This document shows, piece after piece, positions 7,310-15,953 of a stretch of 58,473 nt of DNA. Made by a program: the position numbers and the translations under genes. Under the pieces are notes generated by a model. That model was not told the DNA's origin. It was given only the letters and a program-made list of their open reading frames with translations, and ran no database searches. This DNA is from Oscillospiraceae bacterium (lineage in GTDB: Bacteria; Bacillota; Clostridia; Oscillospirales; CAG-272): positions 1 through 58,473 of the forward strand of contig SVQN01000007.1 in assembly GCA_015065295.1 (NCBI GenBank), read 5' to 3'. Within the stretch, counting starts at the first letter, position 1. The number at the start of each line of letters is the position of its first letter.

Positions 7310-8740
7310 ATGCTGTCGACCCTGTATGATGCGATATCGCCCACCGCCGTGGTGATTACGTCGATATCGCTGATGTTGTTTCTCGGGTTTGCGATGACCC
7401 GCGTGACCAAAAAACTCAAACTGCCGAACGTGACCGCGTATATCCTTGTCGGGGTGCTCATCAGCCCGTATTGCTTTGATTTGGTGCCGCCGGGGATCAT
7501 TGAGGGGATGGATTTCCTGTCCGATATCGCGCTGGCGTTCATCGCGTTCGGAACCGGCGAATTCTTCCGCGTGTCCATCCTCAGGCGGAACGGCCCCCGC
7601 GTCATTCTGGTGTCGCTCATTGAGTCCGCCGTGACCGCGCTGTCCATTTTTGCCCTGATGTTTTTTGTCCTGCGTACCGGGCTGGCCATTGCCATTGTCC
7701 TGTCCGCGCTGGCGGTCGTCATTTCGCCCTCGTCCACCATGATGACCATCCGCCAGACCGGCTCCAAGGGGGATTTCGTCGATACGCTTCTGCAGGTTTC
7801 CGCGCTTGATGACGTTGTCGGGCTGCTGTTTTTCAGCGTTGCCGTGTCCATTGGTGCCGCCGCAGAGGGAACCGGTGTCGGTTTTCTCGATATTATCACC
7901 CCCGTCCTTGTCAACCTTGCTGTCATTCTCGTCGGATGCCTGTTTGGACTGTTCATGAAGCTCCTCATGTCCCACCGTTCGCAGGACAACCGCCTCATCG
8001 TGTCCGTCGCGCTTCTGTTCGCCTTCTGTGGGATCTGTGCCGTCTGCGATGTCTCGCCGCTTCTCGGGTGTATGTCGATGGGGACGGTCTACATCAATAT
8101 TTCCGATGATGATAAGCTGTTCAAACAGCTCAACTATTTCAGCCCGCCGCTGCTCCTTCTCTTTTTCGTCCGCTCCGGTGCCGGATTCAATCTCGACGCG
8201 CTCCTGCATTCCGGCGGTGCGGTCGGCGCGGTTCCGCTGATCGGCGTCAGCCTTGTCTATTTTGCCGTCCGCATTGCCGCCAAGTACGGCGGTGCGTTTG
8301 TCGGATGCGCTGCGGCGAAAAAGTCGAAAAATGTCCGCAATTATCTCGGGCTTGCCCTGATTCCGCAGGCCGGTGTGGCGATCGGTCTGTCCGCACTCGG
8401 CGCACGTTCGCTCGGCGGTACAGCCGGTGACGCGCTCCAGACCATCATTCTTGCGTCCAGTATTCTGTACGAATTCGTCGGTCCCGGCTGTGCGAAGCTC
8501 TCGCTCTACCTCTCCGGCGCGTATTCCGATAAGCTCGAAGACCTTACCACTGTGGAGGAACATACCGCGGACGGGGATCCCCGGCCGAGCGTTGAAATCC
8601 TCATCGAACGCATCCAGAAGATCCAGCAGGAGCTTCCCGGACACAACGCCATGTCCGAGGAGGAAGCCGCGTTCCTCGAAGGCGCGGAGGAACATCTCGC
8701 CGCGATGGGTGCCCGTCACCACAACGGCAAATTACGATAA
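7310..8740 (+). CDS. CPA2-family cation/proton antiporter
   Basis: A 476-aa membrane protein with about twelve hydrophobic segments over residues 10-400 and a hydrophilic C-terminal tail of about 70 residues. The two adjacent aspartates D167-D168 in ALDDVVGL mark the ion-binding site of CPA2 exchangers. Two acidic residues there usually mean electrogenic Na+(K+)/H+ exchange. The KLPNVTAYILVGVLISP segment near 37-53 is also typical of the Kef/NapA-like group. No RCK/TrkA-N domain is attached, so it is not a KefB/C-type regulated channel. It heads a two-gene operon with the MgtC-family gene 24 bp downstream, and both may serve ion homeostasis. The transported ion is unknown. Confidence 0.85.
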   Translation: MLSTLYDAISPTAVVITSISLMLFLGFAMTRVTKKLKLPNVTAYILVGVLISPYCFDLVPPGIIEGMDFLSDIALAFIAFGTGEFFRVSILRRNGPRVILVSLIESAVTALSIFALMFFVLRTGLAIAIVLSALAVVISPSSTMMTIRQTGSKGDFVDTLLQVSALDDVVGLLFFSVAVSIGAAAEGTGVGFLDIITPVLVNLAVILVGCLFGLFMKLLMSHRSQDNRLIVSVALLFAFCGICAVCDVSPLLGCMSMGTVYINISDDDKLFKQLNYFSPPLLLLFFVRSGAGFNLDALLHSGGAVGAVPLIGVSLVYFAVRIAAKYGGAFVGCAAAKKSKNVRNYLGLALIPQAGVAIGLSALGARSLGGTAGDALQTIILASSILYEFVGPGCAKLSLYLSGAYSDKLEDLTTVEEHTADGDPRPSVEILIERIQKIQQELPGHNAMSEEEAAFLEGAEEHLAAMGARHHNGKLR

Positions 8741-8764
8741 CGATAAAATAGGAGGAAATTCCTC

Positions 8765-9490
8765 ATGCTACTGCTCAACGACCCCATCGGCAATCTGCTC
8801 GGCGCGTGGTCTACCGCGCTGACGGATGCCGCGATTCTCTTACGCATTGCTTTGTCCGTGTTCTTTGCGGCGGTCATCGGCTGCGAACGTTCCAGCAAGC
8901 GGCATTCCGCCGGTCTGCGGACGTTCATTCTCATCGCGCTCGGCGGGACGATTGCCATGATCCTCGACCTGTTCCTCATCAGCACCTACCACATCGGCTT
9001 CCCGTTTCTTTCCGCGGCGTGCATTGTCAGCGCGGCGATGATCAGCGGAAACTCGATTCTGTTCAGCTCGCGCAACCAGATCAAGGGTCTGACGACGTCC
9101 GCCGGTCTGTGGGCGTCGGCGATTTTCGGGCTGACGATCGGTGCGGGGCTGTACACGGTTGCGCTGATCGTCTTTGTGGCACTGATGGCGTGTCTGTCTT
9201 TGTTCCCGGTATTGGAAAAGTACCTCAAAGACCGCTCGAACCATTTTGAAGTCCATCTCGAGCTGAAAAACCGCTCGAATTTACAGGATTTCGTAGCGAC
9301 CATCCGCCGTCTCGGTCTGCGGATCGACGACATCGAATACAATCACGCCTACCTGAACTCGGGCTTAAGTGTCTACTCGATCTCCATGACGATCCAGAGT
9401 CCCGAGCTGAAAAAGTACAAGGAGCACCGCGAGATCATCGAGGCTCTCCGTTCGCTGGACTATGTCTCGCATATTGAGGAGATGAGCTGA
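8765..9490 (+). CDS. MgtC/SapB family membrane protein
   Basis: A 241-aa protein with about five membrane segments in the first 150 residues and a soluble C-terminal domain (about 160-241) of ACT-like appearance. The stretch GCERSSKRHSAGLRTFILIA (39-58) followed by LGGT is the MgtC family signature. In pathogens MgtC regulates the F1Fo ATPase and Mg2+ adaptation, and other members have less certain roles. AGGAGGAAATTCCTC precedes the ATG. The gene is 24 bp behind the antiporter gene, with no promoter between, so the two are co-transcribed. Confidence 0.85.
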   Translation: MLLLNDPIGNLLGAWSTALTDAAILLRIALSVFFAAVIGCERSSKRHSAGLRTFILIALGGTIAMILDLFLISTYHIGFPFLSAACIVSAAMISGNSILFSSRNQIKGLTTSAGLWASAIFGLTIGAGLYTVALIVFVALMACLSLFPVLEKYLKDRSNHFEVHLELKNRSNLQDFVATIRRLGLRIDDIEYNHAYLNSGLSVYSISMTIQSPELKKYKEHREIIEALRSLDYVSHIEEMS

Positions 9491-9500
9491 CCGGGGATAT

Positions 9501-10188
9501 TTTTTCTTGGGGAAACCTTTTTGAGGAAAAGGTTTCCCCAACCCCCTTCCAAAACCTTTTTAGACTGTTGTAGCCGGTTTGGTTATTGCGGATTTTTTCT
9601 TTGTAGGGGGATTTTCTTGGGTGCCTGCGCTGACATATTGTTGATCCCATCCGCTGACATTTCGTTGGTTTGAAATTCTGAGAAAATTATAACGGGGAAG
9701 TCAGGCTCCGCCAAGACCCTGACTTCCCGCGCCGGAAAAGATACGTTGATATAGTGCGCCACTTTTGAATTCAGCTACATTTGGTCATCCCCCGCACTCC
9801 TTGGCTGACGCCGTTCGTGCTTTGTGTCAAACAACTGTATGTCAGCCGATCAAACTGACGAAAAGCGCGGACGGCGGGCGAGCCAAGACGCGCGGAAAAC
9901 CAACGAACCGTAGCTGAATTCAAAAGTGGCGTATTGTATTACGCAGTCGCAACATGGCGTGGGAAGTCAGGGTCTTGGCGGAGCCTGACTTCCCCAAAAC
10001 GATTTTCGTAGAGATTCAAACCAGCCCCATGTCAACGGGCCGAACACTCTTCAGCCGAACTCCACGGTATATTTCAAAAAATCCCCTCCCCATCCTATCA
10101 GCCAAACAAACCGGCTACAACCGCCCAAAAAGGTTTTGGAGAGGGGGTTGGGGAGAACCTTTTCCTCAAAAAGGTTCTCCCCAAGAAA
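9501..10188 (+). repeat. Family B palindromic element, complete copy (B3)
   Basis: A full element running from TTTCTTGGGG, just after the mgtC-family stop, to CCCCAAGAAA. The inverted terminal repeats span about 57 bp. The internal GGAAGTCAGG/CCTGACTTCC hairpins occur near 9695 and 9965 with mutually complementary loops. The centre contains CCCCCGCACTCCTTGGCTGA and the AAAGCGCGGACGGCGGGCGA block seen in the other copies. No target-site duplication is obvious in the flanks. Confidence 0.92.
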
Positions 10189-10287
10189 CCACCCCCACTC
10201 CGTTGTACAAAACCCCCATATCCCAAATTTCTGAACCCCCTGTAATTTCCATAACCGAAAAGGTTTCCGTCCGGCGGCTGTTTTTTC

Positions 10288-10316
10288 TTGACATCTGCCG
10301 GATTTTGTGCTATAGT
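10288..10316 (+). promoter_or_regulatory. Sigma-A promoter of the first solute-binding protein gene
   Basis: TTGACA (10288-10293), a 17-bp spacer and TATAGT (10311-10316), 55 bp before the start codon. Confidence 0.82.
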
Positions 10317-10371
10317 TCCAGTAGAAATCCAAAAAATCATTTATTTTACAAACGAATGAAGGGAATTTGTC

Positions 10372-11844
10372 ATGTCCAAGAAATTGCTTGCTCTCCTGAT
10401 CGCGGCACTTCTGACCGCGCCGGCATTCCTGTCCTGCTCTGACAGCGGCACCAATGAGGAATCCCCGGCGGAAACCACCGCGTCCACACCTTCTGCGGAG
10501 GAAGAAACCGTCGCGGAAGAAACCGAACCCAGCATTTACGACGACGTTCCGACCGGCAGCTACGACGGTCATAACTTCAATATGCTCAATGTCGTCAGCA
10601 ACTATGCGTACGTCCTTCTTACCGCCGAAGAACTCATCGGCGAAACCATCAACGACGCCGTGTTCAACCGCAACGCCCTCGTCGGCGATAACCTCAACGT
10701 CACCTTCTCCGAAGAAATCGTCGGCTGGGGCGACGTTGCCGGAGTCATCACCAATATGGTCGCTGCCGATGACCCTACCTACGATATCGTGTTCGACGAA
10801 GTTCAGGCAAGCATCAAGTATCCCGCAAACGGGCAGGTGCTCAACCTCTATTCCGTGGAAGGTCTTGACTTTTCCAAGCCGTGGTGGGACGCGGGTTCCG
10901 TGGAAACCCTGTCTGTCGGTGACAGCCTGTATATGGTCAACGGCGACCTCCACCTCATGTACGGCGAAAGCGCGTGGGTTCTGTTCTTCAACCAGAATAT
11001 GCTCTCCGAATACAACCTCGAATCCCCCTATACCGTCATCAAGGAAGGCCGCTGGACCTTCGACAAGATGCACGAAATGGTCTCTCAGGTCGCGCTTGAC
11101 CTCAACGGCGACGGCGTTCTCAACTCCGACGACCAGTTCGGTCTGGCAACCCACTCCGACTTCTCCCTCGTTCTGCTGACCTCCGCCGGGGAAGGCCTGC
11201 TCTATAAGAATGAAAACAACATCCCCGAATGGGCGGATCTTCCCGAAAAGGTTTTCGACATTTCCCAGAAGACGCATAACCAGTTCTTCGACCTGAACAT
11301 CGCGTTCCAGGCATACCTCTCCCCCAAGGGAACCGAAACCACGGACATCGTGCCGCACTTCATGGCGGGCAAGTCCCTGTTCCTCTGCGAAGTTCTCGGC
11401 CACGCGAAGACCCTCCGCGATATGGAAGACAACTTCGGTATTCTTCCCACCCCGAAGTATGACGAAGCTCAGGAAGACTACAACACCTTTATCGCCCGTT
11501 CCGCTCAGACGCTGATGATCCCCGTGACCAACCGCGAGCTTCCCAGAACAGCGGTTATTCTCGAAAACCTCGGCGCGGAATCCTTCAAGTCTCTCCGTCC
11601 GGCGTATTATGACGTACAGCTTTCCGGCAAGACGGCGCGCGACGCGGACTCCCTCGAAATGCTCGACATCATCTTTGAAGGCCGCCGTTACGAAATGGCG
11701 TACATCTTCGGCGCGAACAACGTCGGTTCCGCCTACATCAGCTCGACCGAAACCGGCAGCGAACTTGCGTCCGCTGTAACCAAGGTCAGCAAGGCAGTCA
11801 AGAAGGTAATGGAAAAGACCCTTGCAGGACTGATCGGAGAATAA
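10372..11844 (+). CDS. Extracellular solute-binding lipoprotein (family 1)
   Basis: A 490-aa exported lipoprotein. It has a basic start (MSKK), a hydrophobic stretch and lipobox FLSC with the lipidated Cys at 22, followed by an acidic Ser/Thr/Glu-rich linker to about residue 60. The mature part resembles family 1 carbohydrate-binding proteins of ABC importers. The segment DLNGDGVLNSDDQFG near 245-260 looks like a calcium-binding loop. PTPKYDEAQEDY near 360 is shared with the next gene. It should capture an oligosaccharide at the cell surface. No permease or ATPase gene of the sugar type is adjacent. The next gene is a paralogue 41 bp downstream. Confidence 0.8.
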   Translation: MSKKLLALLIAALLTAPAFLSCSDSGTNEESPAETTASTPSAEEETVAEETEPSIYDDVPTGSYDGHNFNMLNVVSNYAYVLLTAEELIGETINDAVFNRNALVGDNLNVTFSEEIVGWGDVAGVITNMVAADDPTYDIVFDEVQASIKYPANGQVLNLYSVEGLDFSKPWWDAGSVETLSVGDSLYMVNGDLHLMYGESAWVLFFNQNMLSEYNLESPYTVIKEGRWTFDKMHEMVSQVALDLNGDGVLNSDDQFGLATHSDFSLVLLTSAGEGLLYKNENNIPEWADLPEKVFDISQKTHNQFFDLNIAFQAYLSPKGTETTDIVPHFMAGKSLFLCEVLGHAKTLRDMEDNFGILPTPKYDEAQEDYNTFIARSAQTLMIPVTNRELPRTAVILENLGAESFKSLRPAYYDVQLSGKTARDADSLEMLDIIFEGRRYEMAYIFGANNVGSAYISSTETGSELASAVTKVSKAVKKVMEKTLAGLIGE

Positions 11845-11885
11845 TTCTTTGATTGATTAAAATTTTTAAAGAAAGAGGCATTCTC

Positions 11886-13397
11886 ATGAAAAAACAGCTT
11901 TTTGCACTTCTTCTTGCTCTGCTCATGACCGCGCCGGCGTTCCTCTCCTGCTCGGAAAGCGGTGCCAATGAAGAAACCGCAGCGGAAACGGATGCCGCCG
12001 CTCCTTCCGCCGACGGGGAAATCGCCGCAGAAGAAACCGTGGACGACAGCATCGACGAAAACGGCTACCTCAAGGACGACCTTCCGGACGAACTTGATTT
12101 CGAAGGTCAGGAAATCAAGCTCCTGTACTGGAGCGACGTGGAAAATCAGGAATTCACCGCCGAAGAATTCACCGGTGAGATCGTCAACGACGCGATCTAT
12201 CAGCGAAATCTCAACGTGGAAGACGACCTGAACGTCAAGTATACCTGGATCGGTACCCCCGGCAACGGCGGCAACATTGACGCTTACGTTGCGAAAGTCC
12301 GCGAGAGCCATACCGCCGGCGACAATGCCTACGATATTTACGCTTCCTACAGCCGTACGATCATGGCAAGCGTCATCAACGGTTTCACGACCAATCTGGA
12401 AGATGCGCCGTACCTCGACTTCGATAAGCCGTGGTGGCCGGATAACCTTCTCAAGGAATCCACCATCAACAACCACCTGTATCTCGTGTCCGGCGATATC
12501 TCTACCAACGTGCTGCACATGATGTACTGCGTGTACTACAACCGCCAGCTTCTGGAAGATTATCAGCTTGAAAACCCGACCGATCTGGTGTTTGAAAACC
12601 GCTGGACGCTCGATGCTCTCGTCAGCATGAGCACGGGGGCGTACCTCGACCTCAACGGCAACACGAAAAAGGACATTGACGACCAGTTCGGATTCACCAT
12701 TACCGACTTCCATAACGACGCGTTCTATACCGGTTCCGACCTCAAGCTCGTCGAACACGACGCGGAAAAGATTCTGATCGTCTCTCCCGATTTCTTCGGC
12801 GAAAAGTCGGTCAGCGTCATCGAAAAACTCGGCCCGTGGGAAACCTCCAACGACGTTTATGTCGGCGGCGATTACGAAATTCCCTTCACGGAAGGACGTT
12901 CCGTCTTCACCATCAACCGCGCACACTACGCATCCAAGGCTCTGCGTGACTCCGAGCTGAGTTACGGCATCGTACCGGTTCCGAAGTACGACGAAGCGCA
13001 GGCGGACTACCGTACGGTCATGGGCAACCCCGTCACGCTGTACTCGATTTCCGTCTCCACTCCGTACAAGGATATCTGCGCGGCGGTTCTCGAATGCATG
13101 GCATCCAACGGCTACCGTCTCACCACGCCGGCGATTTTTGAAAACAACATGAAGGCGAAGTATTCCACGGACAACATCAACGCGCAGATGTACGACATCG
13201 TGCGTGAGTCCGTCAGTTTCGAGCTGGGCCGCTTCATGAACAAGTACCTGTCCAACATTACGGACATCTTCTTTGCGGCTCTCGTGAAGAACGACGCAAA
13301 CTGGGGTTCCACCGCAGCAAAGTACTCCAAGCCTCTGGCAAAACAGATGGACAAAGTCGTCGAAAGCCTTCTCGAAAACGAAGCAAATCTCGGCTGA
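11886..13397 (+). CDS. Extracellular solute-binding lipoprotein, paralogue of the preceding gene
   Basis: A 503-aa lipoprotein with its signal peptide and lipobox Cys22 at the same positions as in the previous gene, and nearly the same residues around them (TAPAFLSCS). Shared blocks include DDLNV/DNLNV after the N-domain, DLNGN...DDQFG near 255-265 and VPKYDEAQADY near 365. The rest has diverged, so this is an old tandem duplication with possible ligand divergence. The start was placed at 11886, after AAAGAGG. The earlier ATG at 11853 would put charged residues ahead of the signal peptide. A strong terminator follows 7 bp after the stop, ending a two-gene operon without transport partners. 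Confidence 0.8.
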   Translation: MKKQLFALLLALLMTAPAFLSCSESGANEETAAETDAAAPSADGEIAAEETVDDSIDENGYLKDDLPDELDFEGQEIKLLYWSDVENQEFTAEEFTGEIVNDAIYQRNLNVEDDLNVKYTWIGTPGNGGNIDAYVAKVRESHTAGDNAYDIYASYSRTIMASVINGFTTNLEDAPYLDFDKPWWPDNLLKESTINNHLYLVSGDISTNVLHMMYCVYYNRQLLEDYQLENPTDLVFENRWTLDALVSMSTGAYLDLNGNTKKDIDDQFGFTITDFHNDAFYTGSDLKLVEHDAEKILIVSPDFFGEKSVSVIEKLGPWETSNDVYVGGDYEIPFTEGRSVFTINRAHYASKALRDSELSYGIVPVPKYDEAQADYRTVMGNPVTLYSISVSTPYKDICAAVLECMASNGYRLTTPAIFENNMKAKYSTDNINAQMYDIVRESVSFELGRFMNKYLSNITDIFFAALVKNDANWGSTAAKYSKPLAKQMDKVVESLLENEANLG

Positions 13398-13404
13398 ACG
13401 CCAT

Positions 13405-13443
13405 AAAAAAACAAACGGCAGACCGTCTGCCGTTTGTTTTTTT
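13405..13443 (+). terminator. Bidirectional intrinsic terminator
   Basis: A long stem pairs AAAAAAACAAACGGCAGA with TCTGCCGTTTGTTTTTTT around a CCG loop. The A and T runs allow it to work in both directions, separating the binding-protein operon from xpt. Confidence 0.92.
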
Positions 13444-13483
13444 GCAGATCCTCCCGAATTTCGATGGAATATTGAAAAAAGAC

Positions 13484-13512
13484 TTGCATTTTATTAAGAA
13501 ATTGTGTATAAT
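13484..13512 (+). promoter_or_regulatory. Sigma-A promoter of xpt
   Basis: TTGCAT (13484-13489), a 17-bp AT-rich spacer and TATAAT (13507-13512). The leader of about 60 nt is too short for, and shows none of the conserved loops of, a purine riboswitch. Confidence 0.85.
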
Positions 13513-13576
13513 TCAATCGTATATTCTCTTATTCTGCGTTCTTTGAACAGAGGAACGGAAAGTTGGTAACAAGATT

Positions 13577-14149
13577 ATGAAACTGCTTGAAGACAGAATC
13601 CGGAAAGACGGCAAGATCGGCGCAGGCAATGTCCTGAAAGTCGATTGTTTCCTGAACCATCAGATTGACGTTCCGTTTCTCTCGGAACTCGGAAAAGAAT
13701 TCTATCGTCTGTACAAGGACGAAGGGATTACCAAAATTCTGACGATTGAATCGTCCGGGATCGGGATCGCGTGCCTGACGGCAGCACATTTCGGTGTACC
13801 GGTTGTGTTTGCGAAAAAGACCACGACCAACAACATCGCGGGCGACGTGTACACGGCGGAGGTCTACAGCTATACGCACGAACGGACGTACAACATCCGT
13901 CTGTCGAAGGATTTCCTGACGGCGGACGACCGCGTACTGATTATTGACGACTTCCTTGCCAAGGGAAGCGCGATGCTTGCTCTCCTGAAGCTGGTGGAAG
14001 ACGCGGGCGCATCCGTGGCGGGTGCGGGAATCGTGATCGAAAAGGCGTACCAGCCCGGCGGAAAGCTGCTCCGTGACAGCGGGCTCCGGATTGAATCCCT
14101 CGCAAGAATCGCGGCGATGGACGAAAACGGTATAACCTTTGAGGAATAA
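13577..14149 (+). CDS. xpt: Xanthine phosphoribosyltransferase
   Basis: A 190-aa purine salvage enzyme converting xanthine and PRPP to XMP in the cytoplasm. The PRPP-binding motif VLIIDDFLAKGSA is at residues 120-132. ESSGIG (58-63) and the hood-region AKKTTTNN (79-86) are typical of Xpt. The length equals the family norm (about 190). In many Firmicutes xpt is controlled by a guanine riboswitch; none is visible here, so control is probably by other means. XMP is the substrate of GMP synthase (guaA at 52181), and the nucleoside importer just downstream could supply purines. The three form a plausible salvage set, though they are not in one operon. Confidence 0.92.
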   Translation: MKLLEDRIRKDGKIGAGNVLKVDCFLNHQIDVPFLSELGKEFYRLYKDEGITKILTIESSGIGIACLTAAHFGVPVVFAKKTTTNNIAGDVYTAEVYSYTHERTYNIRLSKDFLTADDRVLIIDDFLAKGSAMLALLKLVEDAGASVAGAGIVIEKAYQPGGKLLRDSGLRIESLARIAAMDENGITFEE

Positions 14150-14236
14150 GAAAATACTGTATCTGTTTCCGATTTCAGCGGAGACCTTCGGTTTCCGTGA
14201 AATATATTACAATTCAATTATCCGGAGGAACATCTC

Positions 14237-15526
14237 ATGTTCAAGAAACTTGCGGCAGTTGTTCTTGCAGTTCTTATGGTTATGTCCATCACCACTGCAT
14301 TTACGAGCTGCTCCGGCGGCGTTTCCGCCGATTTTAAAATTGGCGTCATCCTGATCGGTGACGAAACCGAAGGCTACTCCAAGGCTCACATCGACGGCAT
14401 CAAGGATGCTGCCAAGGGTCTCGGCGTTGCCGACAGCCAGATCATCTGGAAGTACAAGGTTGAAGAAAACTCCACCTGTCTCGACGCGGCAACCGACCTT
14501 GTCGGCCAGGGCTGCGACCTGATTATCTCCAACAGCTACGGCCACCAGACCTACATGGTACAGGCAGCCGAACAGTTCCCGGACGTTCTCTTTGCGTCCA
14601 TGACCGGTGACTTTGCCGCTCTGACGGGTCTTCCGAACTTCGTAAACGGCTTCACCAAGGTATTCCAGTCCCGTTATGTATCCGGTGTTGTTGCCGGTAT
14701 GAAGGTTGCCGAACTTCTCGCAAACGGCACCATCTCCGAATCCGCAACGCCCGAACACTTTGACAACGGCAACGTGAAGATCGGTTACGTCGGCGCGTTC
14801 GACTACGCGGAAGTTGTATCCGGCTACACGGCATTCTACCTCGGCATCAAGTCCGTCGTTGAAAATGTAACGATGGAAATCAACTACACCTCTTCCTGGT
14901 TCGACATCGACAAGGAAGCGGCAGCAGCGGAAGCTCTCATCGCCAACGGCTGTGTTATCATCGGCCAGCACGCAGACTCCACCGGTGCTCCCTCTGCAAC
15001 CCAGAAGAAGCTCGACGAAGGCAAGATCTGCTACTCCGTCGGCTACAACATTGATATGCTTGCAACCGCTCCGACCGCAGCACTGACCTCTCCGACGAAC
15101 AACTGGTCCGTCTTCTACACCGAGCTCATGAAGAGCGCGATTGACGGCAAGTCCTTCCCGGCAGACGTAGCATACGGTTACGAAAACAACGGCGTAGGCA
15201 TCACTCCTCTCGGCCCGTCCTGTGCGGAAGGCACTGCGGAAAAGGTAGCGGAAGTGGAAGCTGGTCTGAAGGACGGTTCCATCAAGGTCTTTGACGTATC
15301 CACCTTCACGGTAAGCGCGGAACAGGGTACCTGCACGGTAACGACGGACGGCGACGGTCATCTGACGAGCTGCACGGTAGACACGTCCTTCATGGACTGG
15401 AGCACGATGACTCCCATTTACCAGGGCAGCGTTGTGGAATGCATCAAGGACGGCGCGTTTGACGAATCCGTGATTCGTTCGGCACCGTACTTCTCCGTAC
15501 GCATTGACGGCATCATCGAAAAATAA
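14237..15526 (+). CDS. BMP-family nucleoside-binding lipoprotein
   Basis: A 429-aa lipoprotein with signal peptide and lipobox TSC (Cys25). The mature protein is of the BMP/PnrA-like (Med) family, which binds purine nucleosides for ABC import. Characteristic segments are IGVILIGDETEGYSKAHIDG near the start, a GDFAAL block, and RYVSGVVAGMKVAE near 145-158. CCGGAGG precedes the ATG. It is followed by an ATPase and two permeases in the BMP-transporter order. A family A repeat sits between this gene and the ATPase, which should make the binding protein more abundant than the membrane parts. Confidence 0.9.
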   Translation: MFKKLAAVVLAVLMVMSITTAFTSCSGGVSADFKIGVILIGDETEGYSKAHIDGIKDAAKGLGVADSQIIWKYKVEENSTCLDAATDLVGQGCDLIISNSYGHQTYMVQAAEQFPDVLFASMTGDFAALTGLPNFVNGFTKVFQSRYVSGVVAGMKVAELLANGTISESATPEHFDNGNVKIGYVGAFDYAEVVSGYTAFYLGIKSVVENVTMEINYTSSWFDIDKEAAAAEALIANGCVIIGQHADSTGAPSATQKKLDEGKICYSVGYNIDMLATAPTAALTSPTNNWSVFYTELMKSAIDGKSFPADVAYGYENNGVGITPLGPSCAEGTAEKVAEVEAGLKDGSIKVFDVSTFTVSAEQGTCTVTTDGDGHLTSCTVDTSFMDWSTMTPIYQGSVVECIKDGAFDESVIRSAPYFSVRIDGIIEK

Positions 15527-15605
15527 TTGAAACGGATCGTTTCAAACTTCATCCGGAAGGGAAGCTATTATCCTCGAAATAACGGCTTCCCTTCGCGCTT
15601 TATTA

Positions 15606-15880
15606 ACACCCCTTCGGGGTGAAAGGTAGAAAAACGCCTGAAGGCGTTTTTCAAAATTTTATGTCCTGCGCGGACGGCGCACAAATGGAGTTCACGAAGT
15701 GAACTCCGTCAATCGCCGCCCCTTTGTGAATTCCTGGCTTGACGTTCGGGGGACTCGGCCTTAAGGCCTCGAGTTACGAAGTAACTCGGACATACAGCGG
15801 TTTGCCCGCATTCAGATTGTTAGGAAGGGACAAAGTTGGGTGCAAATCTGTCCAAATCGTTCGTTCACTACAAACAGCCG
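15606..15880 (-). repeat. Family A palindromic element, half copy, inverted (A3)
   Basis: A reversed half element. It has hairpin CACCCC-TTC-GGGGTG (about 15606), then terminal hairpin AAAAACGCC-TGAA-GGCGTTTTT (about 15631-15652). Hairpin GTCC-TGCGC-GGAC follows, then a hairpin with an inserted GGAGTTCAC/GTGAACTCC arm, then GGCC-TTAA-GGCC. The core GCAAACCGC in reverse orientation and the tail toward TCCAAATCGTTCGTT complete it. It lies inside an operon, between binding-protein and ATPase genes, unlike most copies. Confidence 0.88.
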
Positions 15881-15953
15881 TGAGGAATAACTGAAATGTC
15901 CGTTTCACTTTCTGGAAGTTTGGAATCACGAAACTTTTTTCGGAGTTTTTTCA

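Noticed and set aside
13443-13576. Purine riboswitch before xpt
   Set aside because: The leader is about 60 nt and lacks the conserved loop sequences of the guanine aptamer.
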